This document shows, piece by piece, positions 53,192-64,000 of a stretch of DNA of 64,000 bases. The stretch is from Blastocystis sp. Blastoise (taxonomy: Eukaryota; Sar; Bigyra; Opalinata; Blastocystidae), in NCBI GenBank assembly GCA_039096225.1, contig JBBPEB010000015.1, forward strand, positions 1,327,501 to 1,391,500. The letters run 5' to 3'. Each line of letters begins with the position of its first letter. The first letter of the stretch is position 1. The position numbers and the translations under genes were made by a program. The notes below the pieces were generated by a model, which searched no databases, was not told the origin of the DNA, and saw nothing but the letters and a program-made list of their open reading frames with translations.

Positions 53192-53742
53192 TTTATTTAT
53201 ATCTAAATATTTTTTAAATCTTTATTCAATCAATATAATAACACGAGTTCAAAAATTTTGTATTTCATCGAAATTAAGAAAGAATCAGTCCTGGACTGAA
53301 TATTATCTATAATTATTTTGCTTTTTTTAAATAATTTTTTTATTTTATTTTTTATAAATGGGTGAATTGCATACTTTTTAATACTTATTAAATCTTCGAT
53401 GCTAATAAGATCGCATATATTATGAATATATGAATTAAAATAATGAAATTCTTTGCATTTACTTATGATTATTTATTGAATGGGTGAATTCGATATTTTT
53501 TTGTGATGAATTCTGCTTCAAAATATTTTTTATATTAGAAATATACGAATTAAGCAATCATCTCTTTTTCATTTTGATATAACAATAGAAGTTTTTCTTG
53601 AATCTCTTAAAAACGATAGTTCACTTTTCTATAAAGTCTTGGTTTGTTTACATATTGTTTAGAAGAACATAATAAACTTTAAAGATAATACTTACATAAA
53701 TTAATTGTAAAAACAAAACAAATTATAATGTAGATAAGCAAT
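53192..53742. other. Tandem spacer, RING-H2 gene 3' end / ESS2 5' end
   Basis: 551 bp; T-rich patch at 53320-53360. A GGGTGAATT sequence occurs twice (53359 and 53480). No gene recognised; includes the ESS2 promoter by position. Confidence 0.4.
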
Positions 53743-54102
53743 TTATGTTTTTTTATAGGAATCCAATAAGTTGCAAGGACAGAATGGACATTTAAAATGT
53801 CCTTTTAGCCATCCATTAAGACATTCTATAAATAAAAATTAAAAATAAAGATATAACAAGAGTAATATAATAAAAAGTATATAGAGTATAAAGACTTACC
53901 TTGATGGAATAAATGATGACAGGGAAGAATATTGACAGAGTCCTCATCTTCATAATCATATTGACATATAAGACATAGATCTTTTGTTTCATTAGTCATT
54001 GTATTCTTTATTGATTTATACGTATACAATTCGAGTTTCTATTGAGAAGAAATATATATGAATAAGATATAAATAATAATATATATATATGAATAAGATA
54101 TA

Positions 54103-54147
<45 letters not shown>

Positions 54148-54253
54148 TAAGATATAAATAATAATATATATATATGAATAAAATACAAATAATAAAATAT
54201 ATATATATAAATAAGATACAGATAATTATATATATATATATAAATAAGATACA

Positions 54254-54291
<38 letters not shown>

Positions 54292-56545
54292 CATGAATAA
54301 AATCTTGCTGAATTTCTTTCCATTTATCGAGTTGAACATTTCCTTGAGATTTCTCAAACTCTTGTAATTGCTATAGAAATATACGTGATATATATAAGCT
54401 TTTAGATAGAGAAAGATGGAGTCTATAGAGAATATAAGTATACTTCATAGGTCATATTATCTACATCAATCATTTGATTAGGTATAGAATTGATGGTTGT
54501 TTCTATATTAACGTTTGTTTCATGATTATTGGATAATTCGTCGTTGTCAGAGTCCGAGATAGAGATTGGAGTGGCAGGTGCAGAGACATCCTAAGAAGAT
54601 AGAGGAGAATAAACTAGTCATTAATAAAAACTAATTATATAATCAGAATAATATATTTATAAATATTCATTAACTTACAGAGATCTGTAATGAATCATCC
54701 GACTGAGTATTAAACTCCAATAATATCGATTTTCCTATAGAATTAATATCATTATATTTGTCAAATAAATACATATATACTTTGTGTAGATACGTCACTA
54801 TCATCAAGATTAAGTTTCCTATATATATATTACAATGAAAATTATAATAATAAGAGATAATATGAATACCTTTGGCATTGTGTTTGGAGTGAAAAGTCAG
54901 TAGGTTTATGAGATACAGGAGTTGTGTTAAAAGAGTCAGAGAGTCGTCGAATAAGACTTTCTCCCTCTGAAGGTGATGATTGTAGATTAAGACGTTGAAT
55001 ATGAAGAGTAGAATCATCTTTAGGCGAAGAGAGATCAATAGATCCTGCAGATCTCTTAAATACAGATGTACGTTGAATATGACGCATAGAAGGAACTACA
55101 GTAGGTGTAGATGGAGGAGATGGTGTATGACATAACTCTATAGAATGAGTAACTGATGGAGACTCAGGAGATACTGGAAACAAACTACGAGATATCGACA
55201 TAGTGTCTAATGGATCTATATATATAGATAGAGATATAGATATATGAAATTGTAAAATACACATAATAAATGATATAGTGAATAAAAAATAATTAATTAA
55301 TAATATAGTGAAATAAAAATAAATCATAATTAGTTATAATAAGAATAAATCATAATAAGATATAATGAAAATAAAAAAAAATATATATATATATATAATA
55401 TACTTTCAGAATCATGATTAATAAATTGTTTTGTCATAGATTTATATTTCGAGAGTTGTAATGTTTTATCCTTATGTTGTTGCCTTAAGATAGCTTCATC
55501 TATATCTAATAAATGCTGATGAGTTTCTGGACTACAATGAACGGAATTATCTTCTTCTTCTTCTTCTTTAATTGGACTATATAAAGAATTGAAAACTCGT
55601 TTTCGTTGATTTTCTGCAGATAATGATAATAAAGAAGATGTAGAACGTTTTGAAGAAATATTTTGAGGCGTTTTTGTAAGTATATCTGAAGAACTTGTAG
55701 ACGATTGTATTTCAGGAATTTTGGCTGAAGAAGAAGTTGACAGAATTGAATTATTATGCTTATCATAATTTATATGACAATTCGATAAAATAGAAACCTT
55801 TTTCTCTTTCTCTAGAGTTGAACATTTCTCTTTATATGTACTAATTGATTCAGTTAACTGAGAATTCAGTATCTAAATAAAGAATTATCAAGAAAATATA
55901 GAAATATCAAGTTTTATCAAGAATTATTGAAAATACATAGAATAATTATAAAGAATTATCAAAAAAAAAAGAATAATTATCAAAAATATATAGAATAATT
56001 AATAAAAAGTAACAAAAACAAAGAATAATTATTATTAAAAATAAAAAATATAGAGAATAATAAAAAAAAATATCAAAAATTATCAAAAGAAAATGAAGAA
56101 TACTGTAAGATTATCAATTTCCTCATATAATTGTTTAATCGTAACTTTGAGAGACTCAATAGTTTCTTTTTGTCTGACAATTGTCTGTTCATTATCTATA
56201 ATTTGTTGACTTTTCACTTCATTATCACGTTCTGTAGATATTAGACTTCGATTTAAAGACTCAATCTTTATATTATATCTCGAAATAAATAATGATTGAC
56301 TAAAAAAACATACTTGCTTCTCAAATACAGATATTTTTTCTATATGAGAGAGTTCTTCGAACTTTGAATACTCTTTAGCGTCCGCTGGTATTCGTTTTTT
56401 TATTGGTGCCTTAATGGCCGTCAAAGACTTTTGAATTCCTATATGAAAAATGCAATTAAAATATATTTATCAAGTTTATATCAAGATTATACATACCAAA
56501 AGTACGATTTCGCTCAAAATTAGGAGTTTGATATGACTGATTCAT
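53743..56545 (-). CDS. Coiled-coil RING-H2 E3 ubiquitin ligase
   Basis: A protein of about 560 residues in at least 11 exons. Start 56545 (MNQSYQTPNFERN). Exons at 56436-56106 encode a coiled coil (SQQIIDNEQTIVRQKETIES), interrupted by a 48-nt candidate intron. The middle is Ser/Pro-rich with an acidic run (EEEEED). Towards the C-terminus MTYEQLQEFEKSQG resembles the conserved (M/L)(T/S)YEELLxLEE helix that precedes the RING in BIG BROTHER-type ligases. The RING-H2 itself is CLICQYDYEDEDSVNILPCH...HQECLNGW...CPFCPC, with all eight ligands present (C3H2C3). The stop is at 53743, just after the RING, as in that subfamily. Transfers ubiquitin from an E2; substrate unknown. Confidence 0.85.
54050..54295 (-). 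repeat. GAATAAGATATAAATAATATAT tandem repeat in RING gene intron
   Basis: Six or so 30-50 nt units, each a GAATAAGATATAAATAAT-like core plus a variable TA run, filling the intron that precedes the exon encoding the RING's first Cys pair. Confidence 0.85.
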
Positions 56546-57834
56546 TAATTGATTTCAAATTCTTGCACTTTAGTTTTGGGATTTATCTTTAGTATTGTTT
56601 GTGATTCTTTCGCTATTAATTATATAGTAAAAACAATAATAATCAATGAAAAATATATAATTTCAAAAAATTGACAATACACGTTGTCAAGAAGGCATAA
56701 AAACGACCTTAGGATGGAAAAAGAACGCTCAATCTAAATGCATAGATAATTCTTTGTATTTGATCTTCAGAACTCCTTTATTTTTTGTTTTCAATATAAT
56801 TATTTATATTAAAATATTATTTAAGATGATCATACTCAACAAATATAGATCAATAATAATAGTTGAGAAAAATGATCATCTTTAATCATTTTTTTCTTTA
56901 TTTTCATTTCCAATATATATTCATATTCTTTATTCATCGAATCATAAATAATTCATGACATAAAAAAGCAATATTCTTAGAAATGTCAATAATAAAAAAT
57001 TTCTATAACTTCATTTTATCACTTTAAATAATTCATTAGTTCAAAAATAAATAAGATTTGATAATTATTTGATAAAATTATTCATTAAACAAATAAATCT
57101 CGCCTTTCACCAAATAATTAGTATTAAATGTTGTTTTTTTATTGTATGACATATCCTAAGGTGATTATGAATGAGCTCTATATTGAAAGGAAATCATTTC
57201 GAGACTGTATATGTAGACAAATTGTTTCATTCTTATTAAGATTACTCTAACCTATATGTTGTGTCATTCAACTAATGTTTCGATTAGAACTCATTATTTA
57301 TGTTCTAGAAACAATAAAGAGATACTAATATTTCTTTCAATGACAAAACGAAAATCAGTACGATTCTATAAATCTTATTTTTTCTCATTCATTCTCTTTC
57401 TGTTGTATCAATTTTATACTATTAAATTCATTTTGTGCAATATACTAATAAAAAATTTAAAAAAAACAATAAACAATTAACTCATCGTTTTGTTACCGTG
57501 AATATATCAGTATATATACTCAAATAAATATAATTTTTATAAATAAATAAACAATCACATTTAAAATCTTTTCAAAACATTCGTTTTAGAAAAAAATGAA
57601 AATCAGCCAATGTTTTCTAATATTCCCATGAGAATTCAGATTTCTATTGTGTTTTGCCCAATTTAGGCACTTTCTCGGCTCTTTCCTTTGATACAGAGGA
57701 AATCTATTTATTAAATGATAAATCATTCATACTTCCTTGAGAACGTATATATTTTGTCTATAATTTTTCTCAACATCATAAAAACATCTATTTAGGAATA
57801 TTTATTGAATTTCTCTGATAAGAATTAGAATATC
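56546..57834. promoter_or_regulatory. Divergent promoter region, RING-H2 / C2HC-PH genes
   Basis: 1.29 kb. A less AT-biased patch at 57595-57730 has a CCAAT-like GCCAATG (57607) and lies about 200 bp upstream of the plus-strand start. An ORF at 57256-57480 has no coding character. Nothing else recognised. Confidence 0.4.
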
Positions 57835-61573
<3,739 letters not shown>

Positions 61574-62083
61574 CTCTTTTCTTTTTTATCATTTAGTTTT
61601 TTATTAGTGTATATATATTATATATGTTAACTTCTTTTTTTCTTTTTTTGAAGTGCTATATACTGTCATGCTTCCGTTTGTTTATTTTTTTATATCACTT
61701 TTTCAGTCTGTAATAATATTATATATCCTTTTTTATTGCTTTCTTTGTTTAGAATAATCATATATCATTCATAGTATATAATTTGTTAGCTTATATAAAT
61801 TATCTTTAAAAGCACAATATGCAACAAAACACATAAATTATTAACTGAATGAGCCTATTTATAAACAAAAGTATAAAATAGATATATATATATAGTAATT
61901 AGAACAAAAGATCAATAAAAAAGAAATACATGTTATTGGTTTATTAATGATTGTGATAAAATATAAATATTCATAAAAGATAATCAAAATGTATATAAAA
62001 TAATACAAATATTAAAAAAAAAAATAAAAACTAAATTTAAAAAAATAAAACAAAACAGAGAGAAAGAAGAAGAAAGATGATCA
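61574..62083. other. Convergent spacer, C2HC-PH / GH31 genes
   Basis: 510 bp, T-rich then A-rich, matching two opposed 3' UTRs. Nothing else recognised. Confidence 0.5.
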
Positions 62084-64000
62084 TTAAGACCATTGAATAG
62101 TATAGTTATTATTCATATTCATATTCATATGAGATGCCATAATATTGTTATCTTCAAATAAAATAGGATATGTAATATTATTGATAGTAAAGGTTGTAAT
62201 AGAATCCCAAACACCACGAATAATAATTGAATCAAGTAATGGTTCCAGTATATAACCATTTTTATTGACAGTTATAGTCAACATGTTTTTTGTAGCTTTA
62301 TATAAAATATGAGTATATAATCCATTTTCAACAACATCTAAAAAGAAATGAACATATAGTATTTATTATATATAATATATTATTTATAGTATATAATTTA
62401 TTATTTATAGTATATAATATATTATATATAATTAATTAATATAATTGATTATAAAAAATGTATACCAAGAGTTTCACCTTGATCCATATATAAGTAGCCT
62501 TCAGCAGTTTCTTTTCGGTCTAAATAAACACTTAGAGTATAGTTCGTACGACGTGTATCAAAGATAGTTTCACAAGGATCTTGAAGAATAAATATACTAC
62601 CTCCTCGAACATGAAGAGGAATAGTATCAAGAGAAACAGGAAAATGAACAAATTTGCCTTTAGAAGAAATAACTTCATCTGTATACCAATTATACCATAT
62701 TCCTTTAGGAAAGTATAAGTTAATATATCGAACATGTCGCTTTAAAACAGGAGAAATAAGAAGAGAATTAGCCCACATCATCTGAGTATCAATAGAATAA
62801 GTATTAGGATCTGAAGGATAATTAAACATAAGGGGTTTGATTACAGGAGATCCATTCAAATGAGCATTAAATAAAAGAGTATATAGATAGGGGAATAGAG
62901 AATAACGAATATGTAGAATATCTCTCATTCTCCTCATAGTAATAGGATCATAAGATGCAGGATCCTGATTTGGCATATAAATGAAATTATGATTACGACT
63001 AGAGATTAAAAAAGAAAAATTATATATATATGATAATATATATATATATGATAATATATATATATATGATAATATATATATATATGATAAATTAAAATAT
63101 ATATATGATAAATTATATATATGATAAATTATATATATGATAAATTAATATATATATTATAAATTAATATATATATAATAAATTAATATATATATATGAT
63201 AAATTATATATATGATAAATAAAAACATATATATACCTAAAAGTATAGAATGCTCCAAGTTGCATCCAACGCGTACATAATTCTGTTGAAGGAATAGAAG
63301 CAAATCCACATATATCTACACCAATATAGGGAATACCATACATATTAAACATAGTTACAGTCCAAATGGAGCTTTTCATATCTGTCCAAGTAGACCAATT
63401 ATCACCACCCCAGTGACCAGCATAATGGCCACTTCCGACAAAAGTACTTCGACTTAAAACAAAACTTCGCTTCTGAGTAATCTTCTTATATTCATTAAAT
63501 ACTGTTTTACTATATATATATCCATATATAGAATGAACATCATAATGAAGATAAGTATCATTGAAAACACTATCTAAGCATATAGTTTTATGATCTAACT
63601 GATTATTACCAACAGCAGGTAAGTAGGGAGGATAAGTATACTTGTTTGCATTACATGTATATAAATGATCTACGACAAGAGCAGGTTCATTCATATCTAA
63701 CCACACAGCATCTACATAAGTTAAATTTAGCCAATAAGTTAACATAATATTCACAAAAGAAGAAATATTCGGATGAAATACATCCAAAAAGTTTTCATTA
63801 TTCTTCCATTGATATCCACGAATACTTGCATTTCGTGTAGCATCTTTTGCATACACATTCATTTCTGAGGCTAATGTATCTACAAAATAATCACTAGGAT
63901 ATGCAGGATCAAGCATACCAACATATCTAAATAATAAATAATCAAATATATAATGTTTTAAAAGCAAAATATATATATATATAAAGAAAAGAAGTTTATG
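62084..64000 (-). CDS. GH31 alpha-glucosidase (5' end off window)
   Basis: C-terminal half of a glycoside hydrolase family 31 enzyme, which releases glucose from alpha-linked glucans or N-glycans. Three exons are visible: 63934-63236, 63000-62468 and 62339-62084; the right edge falls in an intron or at its boundary. The catalytic nucleophile is the Asp of VWLDMNEP. RSTFVGSGHYAGHWGGDNWS gives the region of the acid/base Asp and the substrate-binding His. FSRNHN, then RYSLFPYLYTLLF and PLHVRGGSIF, complete the barrel and the beta-sandwich after it. Multiple NxS/T sites suggest the secretory route, so a lysosomal, secreted or ER alpha-glucosidase; the N-terminus that would decide is missing. It could also be an alpha-xylosidase-type member, but the HWGGDN and LDMNEP motifs favour alpha-glucosidase. 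Confidence 0.92.
63005..63225 (-). repeat. GATAA(AT)n tandem repeat in GH31 intron
   Basis: About a dozen units of TATATATATGATAAT or TATATATGATAAAT filling the intron between the WGGDN and FSRNHN exons. Confidence 0.9.

Noticed and set aside
57256-57480. 74-codon plus-strand ORF in the RING/C2HC spacer
   Set aside because: Phe/Ile/Lys-rich random-looking composition, no motif, and in a likely promoter.

Overview
The window is nuclear DNA of a microbial eukaryote. By eye it is roughly four-fifths A+T. Genes are broken by many short spliceosomal introns (mostly 50-250 nt) that usually open with GTATATATA, GTATG or GTAAGT and close with ATATATAG or TTTAG. Stop codons are standard. Long Asn, Gln, Ser and Glu runs and microsatellites are common. 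A pyruvate:ferredoxin oxidoreductase with a mitochondrial-type presequence points to an anaerobic or microaerophilic protist with a mitochondrion-related organelle. I cannot name the lineage; Anaeramoebae, breviates, Archamoebae, anaerobic heteroloboseans and Blastocystis relatives would all need testing.

Fifteen protein genes are supported, and 13 of them have both ends in the window. Left to right: PFOR (-, cut by the left edge); a giant myristoylatable MIB/HERC2-HECT ubiquitin ligase (-); an RRM protein of the nuclear poly(A)-binding type (+); a Gln-rich protein (-); a triose-phosphate/nucleotide-sugar transporter family protein (-); a small type I receptor-like membrane protein (+); a ketopantoate reductase family protein (-) with a complete thioredoxin-fold gene (+) inside its last intron; TVP23 (+); a giant modular surface receptor (-); an Asn/Ser-rich coiled-coil protein (+); an ESS2/DGCR14 spliceosome factor (-); a coiled-coil RING-H2 ligase (-); a five-finger C2HC zinc-finger protein ending in a PH-like fold (+); and a GH31 alpha-glucosidase (-, cut by the right edge).

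Apart from the nested pair, the genes run mostly in alternating convergent and divergent pairs. Convergent spacers are about 400-530 bp. Divergent spacers are about 400-1,400 bp and are the likely promoter regions. Exons were assembled by hand from splice signals, reading frame and family conservation, so gene spans include introns and exact junctions are inferences.

Functional themes are anaerobic pyruvate oxidation (PFOR), ubiquitin signalling (HECT and RING-H2), RNA processing (RRM, ESS2), Golgi/secretory traffic (TVP23, transporter), glycan or starch breakdown (GH31) and cell-surface recognition (two receptors sharing a Cys module and a juxtamembrane domain).

The most notable observations are three introns that break the GT-AG rule in otherwise intact genes, the nested antisense gene, the giant receptor built of three copies of one large module plus seven copies of a Cys module, the phase-1 exon-unit expansion in the C2HC gene, and an isolated GC-richer hairpin element at 24871-24936.
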